Assembly: GCF_937616625.2 (NCBI RefSeq)
Contig: NC_065572.1
Location: forward strand, 41,877,653 to 41,941,652
Reading direction: 5' to 3'
Origin: Mercurialis annua
Lineage: Eukaryota > Streptophyta > Magnoliopsida > Malpighiales > Euphorbiaceae
DNA length: 64,000 nt
Part shown: piece after piece, positions 46,301-58,728 of the stretch
How the letters are laid out: each line of letters begins with the position of its first letter
How positions within the stretch are numbered: the first letter of the stretch is position 1
The notes under the pieces: generated by a model
Database searches by the model: none
Told to the model about the DNA's origin: nothing
Seen by the model: the letters and a program-made list of their open reading frames with translations, nothing else
Position numbers and translations under genes: made by a program

Positions 46301-48712
46301 GGCAATGTAAGACAAATGCTAACAAACGTTACGAAACAAAAGCAAGCGTTTCACCTTTTTAGCAATTTAAGCCAAACGTTTACAAACGTTACGAAACAAA
46401 TCCAAGCATTTCCACCTTCTTAACAATTTAAGCCAAGCGTTTAGAAATGTTACGAAACAAATCCAAACGTTTAACCTTCTTAGCGATTTAGGCCAAACGT
46501 TTACAAACGGTACGAAACAAATTCAAAAGTTTCACCTTTTTAGCGAATTAAGCCAACCGTTTATTAATGCTACGAAACAAATCCAAACGTTTCACCTTTT
46601 CAGCAATTTAAGCCAAATGTTTACAAATGTTACGAAACAAATCCAAGCGTTTATCCTTTTTAGCAATTTAAGCCAAACGTATACAAACATTACGAAACAA
46701 ATCAAAGCACTTTACATTTTTAGCAATTTAAGCAAAATCTTTACAAAGGTTACGAAACAAATTTAAACGTTTCACCTTTTTACAAATTTATGACAAACGT
46801 TTACAAACGTAATGAAATAAAACCAAACGTCTAAAACGTTACGAAACAAATCCAAATGTTTCACATTTTTAGGATTTAAGCCACACGTTTACAAACATTA
46901 CGTAAAAAAAACCAAGTGTTTCACCTTTTTAGCAATTTAAGCCAAACATTAACAAACGTTACAAAACAAATCCAAGCGATTCACCTTTTTAGCAATTTAA
47001 GCCAAATGTTTATAAAGGTTACTAAACAAATCCAAGCGTTTCACCTTTTTATAAATTTAAGCCAAATGTTTACAAACATAACTAAACAAATCCAAACATT
47101 TTACCTTTTTACAATGTAAGCCAAACGTATGAAAAAAAATTCAAACATTTCACCTTTTTAGCAATTTAAGCCAAACGTTTACATACGTTACGAAACAAAT
47201 CCAAACGGTTCACCTTTTTTGCAATTTAAGCCAAACGTTTACAAACGTTACGATAGAAATCCAAACGATTCACCATATTAGCGATATAGGCCAAACGTTT
47301 ACAAACGTTACGGAAAAAAACCAACCATTAAAAATGTTAAGAAACAAATCCAATCGTTTCACATTTTTATTAATTTAAGCCAAATGTTTACAAACGTTAC
47401 CAAACAAAACCAAGCGTTTCACCTTTTTAGCAATTTTAGCCAAACGTTTACAAACGTTATGAAACAAATCCAAGCGTTTTACCTTTTTAGCAATTGAAGC
47501 GAAACGTTTACGATCGCTACGAAACAAATCCAAATGTTTCACCTTTTTAGCTATTTAAGCCAAACATTTACAAACGTTAAGAAACAAATCCAAACGTTTC
47601 ACCTTTTTAGCGATTTAAGCCAAACATTTACAAAGGATATGAAACAAATCCGAATGTTTCACGTTTTTAATAATTTAAGCCAAACGTTTACAAACGTTAT
47701 GAAACAAATCCAAGTGTTTCACCTTTTTAGAAATTTAATCCAAACGTTTACAAACGTTACGAAACAAATCCAAGCGTTTCACCTTTTTAGAAATTTAATC
47801 CAAACGTTTACAAACGTTACGAAACAAATCCAAGCGTTTCACCTTTTTAGCAATTTAAGCCAAAAGTTTACAAACTATAAGAAACAAATCCAACCGTTGA
47901 CCTTTTTAGCAATTTAAGCCAAACATTTACAAACGTTACGAAACAAATCCAAACGTTTCACCTTTTTAGCGATTTAAGCCAAACGTTTACAAACGTTACG
48001 AAACAAATCCAAACGTTTCACCTTTTTAGCGATTTAAGCCAAACGTTTACAAACGTTACAACAAATCCAAACGTTTCACCTTTTTACCGATGTATGCCAA
48101 ACATTTCCAAACGTTACGAAACAAATCCAAACGCTTCACCTTTTTAACGATTTAAGCCAAACGTTTACAAACGTTACGAAACAAATCCAAACGTTTCACC
48201 TGTTTAGCGTTTTAAGCCAAACATTTACAAACTTTACAAAAAAAAATCCAAACGTTTCACCTTTTTAGCCATTTATGCCAAATGTTTACAAACGTTACGA
48301 AACGAATCCAAACGTTTCCCCTTTTTTGCGATTTAAGCCAAACGTTTCACCTTTTTAGCGATTTAAGCAAAACATTTACAAACGTTACGAAACAAATCTA
48401 AATGTTTTACCTTTTTAGCAATATAAGCCAAACGTTCCACATTTTTAGCAATTTAAGCCAAACGTTTACAAACGTTACGAAAAAAATCCAAATGTTTCAT
48501 CTTTTTAGCAAATTAAGCCAAACGTTTACGAAAGTTACGAAACGAATCCAAGCGTTTCACCTTTTTAGCAATTTATGCCAAATGTTTTCAAACGTTTCGA
48601 AACGAATCCAAGCGTTTCACCTTTTTAGCGATTTAAGCCAAACTTTTATAAACGTTACGAAACAAATCCAAACGTTTCACCTTTTTAGCGATTTAATCCA
48701 AATGTTGACAAA
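43372..48712 (+). repeat. Higher-order unit 2 of the 60-bp satellite
   Basis: 5341 bp. All landmarks of unit 1 return in the same order: GGCAATGTAAG (46300), CGTCTAAAACGTTA (46828), AATGTTAAGAAACAAATCCA (47333). It is longer because of a 407-bp duplication, shared with unit 3, and a 421-bp duplication of its own. Confidence 0.85.
43831..44672 (+). repeat. 421-bp tandem duplication inside unit 2
   Basis: AATCCAAGCGTTTCAACTTT at 43831 recurs at 44252. The two 421-bp copies look almost identical (one visible change is TTACGAAAC to TTACAAAAC near 44425). 421 is 7 monomers plus one base. Units 1 and 3 do not have it, so it is a late event. Confidence 0.85.
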
Positions 48713-51700
48713 CGTTACAAGACAAATCCAAACGTTACGAAACAAAACCAAACGTTACGAAACAAATCCAAGTGTTTCACCTTTTTAGTAATTTAAGGCA
48801 AACATTTACAAACGTTGATAAAAAAAAACAAACGTTTCAGCTTTTTAGCAATTTAAGCCAAACGTTTACAAAAGTTACGAAACAAATCCAAACTTTTCCC
48901 CATTTTAGCGATTTAAGCCAAACGTTTAAAACGTTACGAAACAAATCCAAAAGTTTCACCTTTTTAGCGATTTATGCCACACGTTTACAAAGGTTACGAA
49001 ACAAATCCAAATGTTTCCCATTTTTAGCTATTAAGGCCAAACGTTTACAAACGTAACAAAACAAATCCAAACGTTTCCCATATTTAGCAATTTTAGCGAT
49101 TTAATCCAAATATTGACAAACGTTACAAGACAAATCCAAACGTTAGGAAACAAAACCAAACGTTACGAAACAAATCCAAGCGTTTCACCTTTTTAGTAAT
49201 TTAAGGCAAAAATTTACAAACGTTGATAAAAAAACCAAACCTTTCAACTTTTTAGCGATTTAAGCCAAACGTTTACAAAAGTTACGAAACAAATCCAAAC
49301 TTTTCCCCATTTTAGCGATTTAAGCCAAACGTTTAAAACATTACGAAACAAATCCAAACGTTTCACCTTTTTAGCAATTTATGTCACACGTTTACAAACA
49401 TTATGAAACAAATCCAAATGTTTCCCATTTTTAGCTATTAAATCCAAACGTTTACAAACGTAACAAAACAGATCCAAACGTTTCCCATCTTTAGCAATTT
49501 AAGCCAAACGTTTACAAACGTTACGAAATAAAACCAAGCATTTCACCCTTTTTAGCAATTTAAGACAAACGTTTAGAAACATTACGAACCAAATCCAAAC
49601 GTTTCACCTTTTTAGCGATTTAAGCCAAACGTTTACAAATGGTACGAAACAAATCCAAACATTTCCACTTTTTAGTGATTTAAGCCAAACCTTTACAAAC
49701 GGTACAAAAAAATCCAAACGTTTCTCCTTTTTAGCAATTTAAGCCAAACGTTTACAAACGTTACGAAATAAATCCAAACGTTTCACCTTTTTAACGATTT
49801 AAGCCAAATGTTTGCAAATATTACGAAACAAATCAAAACGTTTTACCTTTTAGCGATTTAAGCCAAATGTTTACAAATGTTATGAAACAAATTCACATGT
49901 TTTACCTTTTTAGCGATTTAAGCCAAACGTTTACAAACGTTACGAAACAAATCCAAACTTTTCACCTTTTTAGCGATTTAAGCCAAACGTTTACAAATGT
50001 TACGAAACAAAGCCAAACGTTTAAAACGTTACGATACAAATTCAAACGTTTCCCATTTTTAGCAATTTAAGCCAAACCTTTACAAATGTTGCGAAACAAA
50101 ACCATGCGTTTCATCTCTCTAGCAATTTAAGAAAAACATATAGAAACGTTACGAAACAAATCCAAACGTTTCACCTTTTTAGCGATTTAAGCCAAACGTT
50201 TACAAATGGTACGAAACAAATCAAAAAGTTTCTTCTTTTTAGCGATATAAGCAAAACGTTTCACCTTTTTAGCGATTTAAGCCAAACATTGGCAAACGTT
50301 ACGAAACAAATCCAAACATTTCACCTTTTTAGAGATTCAAGCCAAACGTTTGCAAACGTTACGAAACAAATCCAAACGTGTCACCTTTTTTGCGATTTAG
50401 GCTAAATATTTACAAACGTTATCAAACAAATCTAAAGGTTTCCCCTTTTTAGCGATTTAAGCCAAACGTTTACAATCGTTACGAAACAAATCTAAACGTT
50501 TCACTTTTTTAGCTATTTAAGCCAAACCTTCAAAAACATTGCAAAATAAATCCAAGCGTTTCACGTTTTTAGCAATATAATCAAAACATTTACAAACGTT
50601 ACGAAAAAATTCAAGCGGTTCACCTTTTTAGCAATTCAAGCCAAAGGGTTACAAACATTACGAAACAAATTCAAACGTTTCACCTTTTTAGCGATTTAAG
50701 CCAAACGTTACGAAACAAATCTAAATGTTTCACCTTTTTAGCGATTTAAGCCAAACATTTACAAACGTTCGAAATAAATCCAAACGTTTCACCTTTTTAG
50801 CAATTTAAGCCAAAAATTTACAAACGCTACCAAACAAATCCAAAAGTTTCACATTTTTAGCGATTTAAGCCAAACGTTTACAAACGTTACAAAACGAATC
50901 CAAGCCTTTCCCCTTTTTAGCAAATTAAGCCAAACGTTTACAAATGTTACAAATCAAATCCAAACGTTTCACCGTCTTAGCGACTTAAGCCAAACATTTA
51001 CAAGCGTTACAAAACAAATCCAAATGTTGAACCTTTTTAGCGATTTAAACCAAACGTTTACAAACGTTACGAAACAAATCCAAACGTTTCACCTCATTAA
51101 CGATTCAAGCCAAACATTTACAAACGTTATGAAACAAATCCAAACATTTCACCTTCATAACAATTAAAGCCAAACGTTTACAAACGGTACGAAAAAAATC
51201 CTAACATTTCCCCTTTTTGGCAATGTAAGCCAACGCTAACAAACGTTACGAAACAAAAGCAAGCGTTTCACCTTTTTAGCAATTTAAGCCAAACATTTAC
51301 AAACGTTACGAAACAAATCCAAGCGTTTCCACCTTTTTAACAATTTAAGCCAAGTGTTTAGAAATGTTACGAAACAAATCCAAACGTTTAACTTTCTTAG
51401 CGATTTAGGCCAAACGTTTACAAACGGTACGAAACAAATTCAAAAGTTTCACCTTTTTAGCGAATTAAGCCAACCGTTTATTAATGCTACGAACCAAATC
51501 CAAACGTTTCACCTTTTCAACAATTTAAGCCAAACGTTTACAAACGTTACGAAACAAATCCAAGCGTTTGTCCTTTTTAGCAATTTCAGCCAAACGTATA
51601 CAAACATTACGAAACAAATCAAAGCACTTTACATTTTTAGCAATTTAAGAAAAATCTTTACAAAGGTTACGAAACAAATTTAAACGTTTCACCTTTTTAG

Positions 51701-53160
51701 AAATTTATGACAAACGTTTACAAACGTAATGAAATAAAACCAAACGTCTAAAACGTTATGAAACAAATCCAAATGTTTCACATTTTTAGGATTTAAGCCA
51801 CACGTTTACAAACATTACGTAAAAAAACCAAGCGTTTCAACTTTTTAGCAATTTAAGTCAAACGTTAACAAACGTTACGAAACAAATCCAAGCGTTTCAC
51901 CTTTTTACGATGTAAGCCAAACGTACGAAACAAAATTCAAACATTTCACCTTTTTAGCAATTTAAGCCAAACGTTTACATACGTTACAAAATAACTCCAA
52001 GCATTTCACCTTTTTAGAAATTTAAGCCAAACGTTTACAAACGTTACGATAGAAATCCAAACGATTCACCATTTTAGCGATATAGGCCAAACGTTTACAA
52101 ACGTTACGGAAAAAAACCAAACATTAAAAATGTTAAGAAACAAATCCAATCGTTTCACATTTTTATTGATTTAAGCCAAACGTTTACAAACATTACCAAA
52201 CAAAACCAAGCGTTTCACCTTTTTAGCAATTTTAGCCAAACGTTTACAAACGTTATGAAACAAATCCAAGCGTTTTACCTTTTTAGCAATTGAAGCGAAA
52301 CGTTTATGATCGTTACGAAATAAATCCAAACGTTTCACCTTTTTACGATCGTTACGAAAAAAAATTCTTTACGTCTACGATCGTTACGAAAAAAAATTCA
52401 AACATTTCACCTTTTTAGCAATTTAAGCCAAACGTTTACATAAGTTACAAAATAACTCCAAGCATTTCACCTTTTTAGCAATTTAAGCCAAACGTTTACA
52501 AACGTTACGAAACAAATCCAAACGGTTCACCTTTTTTGCAATTGAAGCCAAACGTTTTCAAATGCTACGATAGAAATCCAAACGATTCACCATTTTAGCG
52601 ATATAAGCCAAACATTTACAAACGTTACAAAACAAATCCAAATGTTTCACCTTTTTAGCGATTTAAGTCAAACGTTTACAAAGGATACGAAACAAATCCA
52701 AATGTTTCACGTTTTGAATAATTTAAGCCAAACGTTTACAAACATTACGAAACAAATCCAAGTGTTTCACCTTTTTAGAAATTTAATCCAAACGTTTACA
52801 AACGTTTCGAAACAAATCCAAGCGTTTCACCTTTTTAGCAATTTAAGCCAAACGTTTACAAACTATAAGAAACAAATCCAACCGTTGACCTTTTTAGCAA
52901 TTTAATCCAAACATTTACAAATGTTACGAAACAAATCCAAACGTTTCTCCTTTTTAGCGATTTAAGCCAAACGTTTACAAACGCTACAAAACAAATCCAA
53001 ACGTTTCACCTTTTTAGCGACGTTACGAAACAAATCCAAACATTTCTCTTTTTTAACGATTTAAGCCAAACGTTTACGAAACAAATCTAAACGTTACAAA
53101 AAAAATCCAAACGTTTCACCTTTGTAGCGATTTATGCCAAACGTTTACAAACGTTACGAA
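48713..53160 (+). repeat. Higher-order unit 3 of the 60-bp satellite (incomplete)
   Basis: Landmarks at 48713, 49121, 51218, 51745 and 52129, in the order of units 1 and 2. Several local deletions and a small duplication around 52340-52400 (GATCGTTACGAAAAAAAATT twice). A fourth partial copy of the landmark block follows at 53403-54350. Confidence 0.75.
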
Positions 53161-55611
53161 ACGAATCCAAACGTTTCACCTTTTTAGCGATTTAAGCCAA
53201 ACGTTTACAAACGTTACGAAACAAATCCAAACGTTTCGTCTTTTTAGCAATTTAAGCCAAACGTTTACAAACGTTACGAAACAAATCCAAACGTTTCCCC
53301 TTTTTAGCGATTTAAGCCAAACGTGCACAAACATTACGAAACAAAACCACATTTTTAGGAATTTAAGCCAAACGTTTACAAACGTTACGAAATAAAACCA
53401 AACGTCTAAAATGTTACGAAACATATCCAAATGTTTCATATTTTTAGCGATTTAAGCCATACGTTTACAAACATTACCTAAAAAAACCAAGCGTTTCACC
53501 TTTTTAGCAATTTAAACCAAACGTTAAAAAACGTTACGAAACATATCCAAGCGTTTCACCTTTTTATCAATTTAAGCCAAACGTTTATAAACGTTACTAA
53601 ACAAATCCAAGCGTTTCACCTTTTTAGCAATTTAAGCCAAACGTTTACAAACATTATGAAACAAATCGATACATTTCACCTCTTTGGGATTTAATCCAAA
53701 CGTATGAAAAAAATTCAAACATTTCACCTTTTTAGCAATTTAAGCCAAAAGTTTACATTCATTACGAAATAACTCCAAGCGTTTCAACTTTTTTAGCAAT
53801 TTAAGCCAAACGTTTACAAACGTTACGATATAAATCCAAACGATTCACCTTTTTAGCGATATAAGCAAAACGTTTACAAACGTTACGAAAAAAACTAAAT
53901 ATTAAAAATGTTACGAAACAAATCCAAACGTTTCACATTTTTAGCGTTTTAAGCCAAACGTTTACAAACGTTACGAAACAAAAACAAGCGTTTCACCTTT
54001 TTAGCAATTTTAGCCAAACATTTACAAACGTTACGAAACAAATCAAAGCGTTTCACCTTTTTAGTAATATAAGCCAAACGTTTACGAAAGTTACGAAACA
54101 TATCCAAACGTTTCACCTTTTTAGCTATTTAAGCCAAACGTTACGAAACAAATCCAAACGTTTCCCCTTTTTAGCGATATAAGCCAAACGTTTACAAAGG
54201 ATATGAAACAAATCCAAATCTTTCTCGTTTTTAACAATTTAAGCCAAACGTGTACAAACGTTACGAAAGAAATCCAAGCGTTTCACCTTTTTAGAAATTT
54301 AATCCAAACGTTTACAAACATTATGAAAGAATTCCAAGCGTTTCATGTTTTTAAATATATAAGCCAAACGTTTTAAAAACTTTAAGAAATAAATCCAACC
54401 GTTTCACCTTTTTAGCGATTTAAGCCAAACGTTTACAAACGTTACGAAACAAATCCAAACGTTTCACCTTTTTAGCGATTTAAGCGAAACGTTTACAATC
54501 GTTACGAAACAAATCCAAACGTTTCACCTTTTTAGCAATTTATGCCAAACGTTTACTAACGTTACGAAACAAATGCAAACGTTTCACCTTTTTAGCGATT
54601 TATGCCAAACGTTTACAAACATTACGAAACAAATTCAAACGTTTCCCCTTTTTAACGATTCATGCCAAACGTTTATAAACGTTACGAAACAAATCCAAAC
54701 GTTTTACCTTTTTAGCGTTCTAAACCAAACGTTTACAAATGGTATAAAAAATTCCAAATGTTTCACCTTTTTAGCGATTTATGCCAAATGTTACGAAACA
54801 AATCCAAACATTTAACCTTTTTAGCGATTTAAGCCAAACGTTTACAAACGTTACGAATCAAATCCAAACGTTTAGCCTTTTTAGGTATTTAAGCCAAACG
54901 TTTACAAACGTTTCACCTTTTTAGCGATTTAAGCCGAACATTTACAAACGTTACGAAACAAAACCAAACGTTTAAACCGTTACGAAACAAATTCAAACGT
55001 TTCACATTATTAGAAATTTAAGCCAAACCTTTACAAACGTTGCGAAACAAAACCAAGCGTTTCACCTTTTTAGGAATTTAAGCCTAACGTTTAAAAACAT
55101 TGTAAAACAAATCCAAGAGTTTCACCTTTTTAGTGATTTAAGCCAAACCTTTACAAATGGTATGAAACAAATCCAAAAATTTCACCTTTTTTGCAATTTA
55201 AGCCAAATGTTTACAAACATTAAGAAACAAATCCAAAGTTTTCACATTTTTAGAAATTTAAGCAAAACGTTTACAAACGTTACGAAATAAATCCAACTGT
55301 TTCTCCTTTTTAGAAATTTAAGCCAAACGTTTACACACGTTACGAAACAAATCCAAGCGTTTCACCTTTTTAGCGATTTAAGCCAAACGTTTACAAACGT
55401 TACGAAACAAATCCAAACGTTTCACCTTTTTAGCGATTTAAACCAAACGTTTACAAACGTTACGAAACAAAACCACACGTTTAAAGCGTTACGAAACAAA
55501 TTCAAACGTTTCACATTTTTAGCAATTTAAGCCAAACCTTTACAAACGTTGCGAAACAAAACCAAGCGTTTCACCTTTTTAGAAATTTAAGAAAAACATT
55601 TAGAAACGTTT

Positions 55612-56380
55612 GAACGGCTACCACATTAGCCTTACCAGGATGGTACTAAATAGTACAGTCATAGTCTTTCAGCAATTCTAGCCACCTCCTCTGTCTCAAG
55701 TTCAACTCTCTCTGATCAAAGATATACTTCAAACTCTTATGGTCAGTGAAAATCTCACAAGTAGCACCATACAAGTAATGCCTCCAGATTTTTAGCGCAA
55801 AAACCACTTATGCCAACTCTAAATCATGAGTAGGGTAATTTACCTCATCCTTCTTCAACTGTCTGGAAGCATAGGCAATCAGATGTCCATGTTGCATTAG
55901 AACGCAACCCAAACCAATCCGAGATGCATCACAATACACTGTGAAACCGTCGATGCCAGAAGGCAATGCCAAAACCGGAGCTGTAGTCAAAATCTCCTTG
56001 AGCTTCTCAAAACTCATCTCGCACTTGTCAGTCCACTAAAACTTAACACCCTTCTGTGTCAGTTTAGTCAACGGTGCAGATATTCTGGAGAAATCTTGCA
56101 CGAAACAACGATAGTAGCCAGCTAGACCCAGAAAACTCCTAATCTCGGTAACTGACCTCGGCCTCTGCCAATCCATAACCGCCTCAATCTTCTTCGGATC
56201 AACCTTGATCCCATATTTCGAGACTACGTGTCCTAGAAAGGTAATCTGATCCAACCAGAACTCACATTTTGAGAACTTAGCATACAACTGATGCTCACGC
56301 AATGTCTGTAGTATAGTCCTAAAATGGTAAGCATGGTCCTCCTCACTCCGAGAATAGATCAAAATGTCATCAATGAACAC
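55612..56380 (-). pseudogene. Element D RT end and RNase H start
   Basis: Pieces 56380-56036 ([19 protein letters not shown], catalytic Asp pair present; [21 protein letters not shown], with Cys where B has Arg) and 56017-55808 (RNase [19 protein letters not shown]). At the codon where B and C share TAG, D has CAT (His). Sequence continues to KDYDCTI-type codons near 55660 and stops at the satellite border. Confidence 0.9.
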
Positions 56381-56394
56381 GATAACGAATTAAT

Positions 56395-56963
56395 CTAAAA
56401 CGGCTTGAACACTCTGTTCATCATATCCATAAATGCTGCTGGTGCGTTCGTCAGATCAAAGGACATAACCAGAAACTCAAAATATCCATACCGCGTCCGA
56501 AAAGCAGTCTTAGGCACATCTACATCACGGATCCGGATTTGATGATACCCAGACCAAAAATCAATCTTGGAAAACACTTCGCACCCTGCAACTGGTCAAA
56601 CAAATCATCGATGCGAGGAAGAGGATATCAGTTCTTGACAGTAGCCTTGTTCAACTGTCTGTAGTCGATACACAGTCGAAAGGAACCGTCTTTTTTCTTC
56701 ACAAACAGAACTGGAGCACCCCACGGAGAAGTACTCGGTCTGATGAACCCGCTATCCAAAAACTCTTGTAACTGGTCCTTCAGCTCTGCAGGAGCAACCA
56801 CATCAATGCAAAACTCAATATCACGATCAGGTGGTAATCCAGGCAATTCCTCTAGAAACACGTCTGTGAACTCACTCACAATCGGCACACTATGCATATT
56901 ACTAACTTCTGCTTCCACATCTCGAACCACAGAAAGAAAACCCTGGCAACCCTTGCCTAACAT
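56395..56963 (-). pseudogene. Element D RT N-terminal part
   Basis: 56963-56628 carries the connector and RT start ([20 protein letters not shown], then [14 protein letters not shown]) and ends at TGA 56628-56630 in place of an Arg codon. A deletion of about 45 bases removes the segment between IDVV and APAELK that B and C retain. 56577-56395 has MFSKID and [12 protein letters not shown] after a one-base deletion in a T run near 56573. Confidence 0.88.
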
Positions 56964-57421
56964 CCGTTCGCCTTGATGGCGGAAATCAGATTCTTAGGTG
57001 TCTCCGCCTTTTCTCCCTGAAAGGAAAAAGGTAGATCACCTGGAATCCGAAACTCGAATGACTGCCCTCGACAGTCAATAGAAGCAAAGTGGCGTGGCAA
57101 CCAATCCATCCCCAAGATGACATCAAAAGAAAGAACGTCAAGCACAATCAAATCAGCACATAATTCTCTACCCTGAATAACCACTGGACAAGAAGGATAA
57201 ACGATGTCCACTACTACACCTTCAGACATAGGTGTAGACACAGCTAGAGGTTCACTCAAAACAGATGGTGCAATACCCAATTTTCCCGCAAAACAAGTAG
57301 AAACAAACGAATGGGTTGCACCTGCATCAAATAACACCAAAGCACCAATAAAAGAAATCGAAATGGTACCTTGCACCACAGCATTTGATGCACGCGCATC
57401 CTGAGGAGTAAGAGCAAACAC
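56957..57421 (-). pseudogene. Element D aspartic protease
   Basis: 154 codons without interruption: LFDAGATHSFVS active site (again D-A-G), then FDVILGMDWLPRHFASIDCRGQS and IPGDLPFSFQGEK. It is the best preserved protease of the three copies. The frame shifts at the end (KANGC against KAKRM in C), where one base is lost near 56968. Confidence 0.9.
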
Positions 57422-57445
57422 TCTATCCTGACCCTGCGGCTGCTG

Positions 57446-58584
57446 CTACGAACTCTGCCCAACACCATAACTGTTGGAACCTCTACCACCGTTACCACGG
57501 CCACCAAAACCTCTGCCACCAGAACCACGACCCCGCTGGCCACCAAAAGATGCTGCAGGTTGAGAATACCCTATAGACTGTGTAAACGCAGGTCTCTGTT
57601 GCTGGTAAGACGACTGCGCCACACTGGAGTTAGACATCTGTTGTCCATATGTCGGACACTCCCTGGAGAAATGACCCATCTGGCCACAAGAAAAACAACC
57701 TCCAGGAGCTAACTGGCACTGTCCATAGTGCCTGCGTCTGCAATTCTGGCAGAATAGAATGTTCGATCCACCACTATACCCGCGTCCTGAACCACGGTTA
57801 CTCCCACTGCTACTAGAACTGTACGGAGCACTCCTAGTACTATGCCTCCCCTTGTTGTGCGTACGGCGACTCCCCCTATTGGCCCGAGAAGAGCCACTGT
57901 AGTAGTTTCCACTACCATGCTGCGCTGGGGCCTGCTGCCCCCCGCTAGGAAGATGACTATTTCCCTTCTGATTTTGGAAAGGGTCAGAGATCGTCCCAAA
58001 CTGAATCAATGAATTCTCCATCCGTCGAGCACTGTCCACTACTCGAGCGAACTCTATGTCTGTCCCTATCAGCAAAGGGAGAAACTCCGAACCTAAACCC
58101 CTAACATAGCGGTCGTTCACTCACCCTCGATCACCCTGTAGATCTGTAGCAAAACGCCCCAAACGGACAAACTCTGTAGTGTAGTCAGTCACTGATCTAT
58201 CCCCTTTCTTCAGATTTAGCAGCTTTTCTCTGAAATTCTCAGTAACAGAGAAGGGTAGACAGTAACCTCTGAACCTGTTCACAAAATCAGCCCAAGACAA
58301 TGTAGCCATCTCTGGCCTGATGTTATCGCGAAACCAGTCCTTAGCTGGACCCTTCAGTGACATCTCCACAAGCATCACAAATGAAGTCGGAGTCAACTTC
58401 ATGTAGGTCATCACCATCTCTCTGTCTGTCAGAATGTGATCGACACTAGCAAGTCCACCCATGCTAGCTACAGCACCAGCCTGAGGTTGCTGTTGCTGTG
58501 CTAACTGACCCAGTACAATACATTGATTCTGCAGAAGAGCCTGGTTGTTCTGCATCTCGACAATCCTAGCCAAGAAAGTAGTGA
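57446..58584 (-). pseudogene. gag: Element D gag
   Basis: Two in-phase pieces: 58573-58121 (Gln-rich QLAQQQQPQ start, MSLKGPAKDWFRDN, FREKLLNLKKGDRS) ending at TGA 58121-58123 where B has CGA, and 58120-57446 with both zinc motifs intact (CQNCRRRHYGQC and CFSCGQMGHFSREC) and the Gly/Arg-rich tail, ending at TAG 57446-57448 where B has CAG. The segment between the Gln-rich start and MSLKG differs from B and is probably rearranged in one of them. The natural start was lost at the G1 border. Confidence 0.9.
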
Positions 58585-58728
58585 TGTAACACCCCGTATT
58601 TTTTCTAACTTATTCCGTTAGCCCAAACGATACCTTGGGTTCGTTGAGTGGTTCGACCACTTAGATTCGCGTGTCAAAGGTTCCAAACCTTTTAAAATGT
58701 GTTTTAAGATGTATTAGAAGTAACCTCG
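58585..58728 (+). repeat. LTR fragment G1 (first 144 bp of LTR G)
   Basis: TGTAACACCCCGTATTTTTT and the following 140 bases match the start of G2 (60330-60474) closely, then the match ends at CTCG. It cuts into the gag of D. Confidence 0.88.

Larger units (their letters stand above)
36562..55611 (+). repeat. 60-bp satellite array, right part (19 kb)
   Basis: Roughly 315 monomers of 60 bp, same orientation as 25018-26997. The commonest monomer reads GTTACGAAACAAATCCAAAC, then GTTTCACCTTTTTAGCGATT, then TAAGCCAAACGTTTACAAAC. Common variants have AATCCAAGCG for AATCCAAACG, GCAATTT for GCGATTT, or lack a half unit. The 20-codon period leaves one frame free of stops, so repeated NVTKQIQTFHLFSDLSQTFT peptides appear by chance. 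The array stops inside the monomer at 55611 where element D begins. No gene. Confidence 0.97.
55612..58584 (-). mobile_element. Element D: Ty3/gypsy chromovirus fragment (gag to RNase H)
   Basis: Minus strand, from gag at 58584 to RNase H at 55612. Integrase, chromodomain and 3' LTR are missing because the 60-bp satellite begins at the sequence for ANVVAD of RNase H. The gag side is cut by the start of LTR G1 at 58585. Close relative of B and C and equally dead. Confidence 0.92.

Noticed and set aside
36957..52905. Many open frames of 65-128 codons with repeated QTFHLFSDLSQTF peptides
   Set aside because: They are read-through of the 60-bp satellite, whose length is a multiple of three; indels break every one, starts are arbitrary and no domain is recognisable.
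25018..55611. Regularly spaced repeats resembling a CRISPR array
   Set aside because: Units are contiguous 60-bp monomers without unique spacers, in plant DNA with retrotransposons; it is a satellite.
25018..55611. A CENP-B-box-like motif in the 60-bp satellite
   Set aside because: No TTCG...A...CGGG arrangement is found in the monomer; a centromeric role cannot be inferred from sequence alone.
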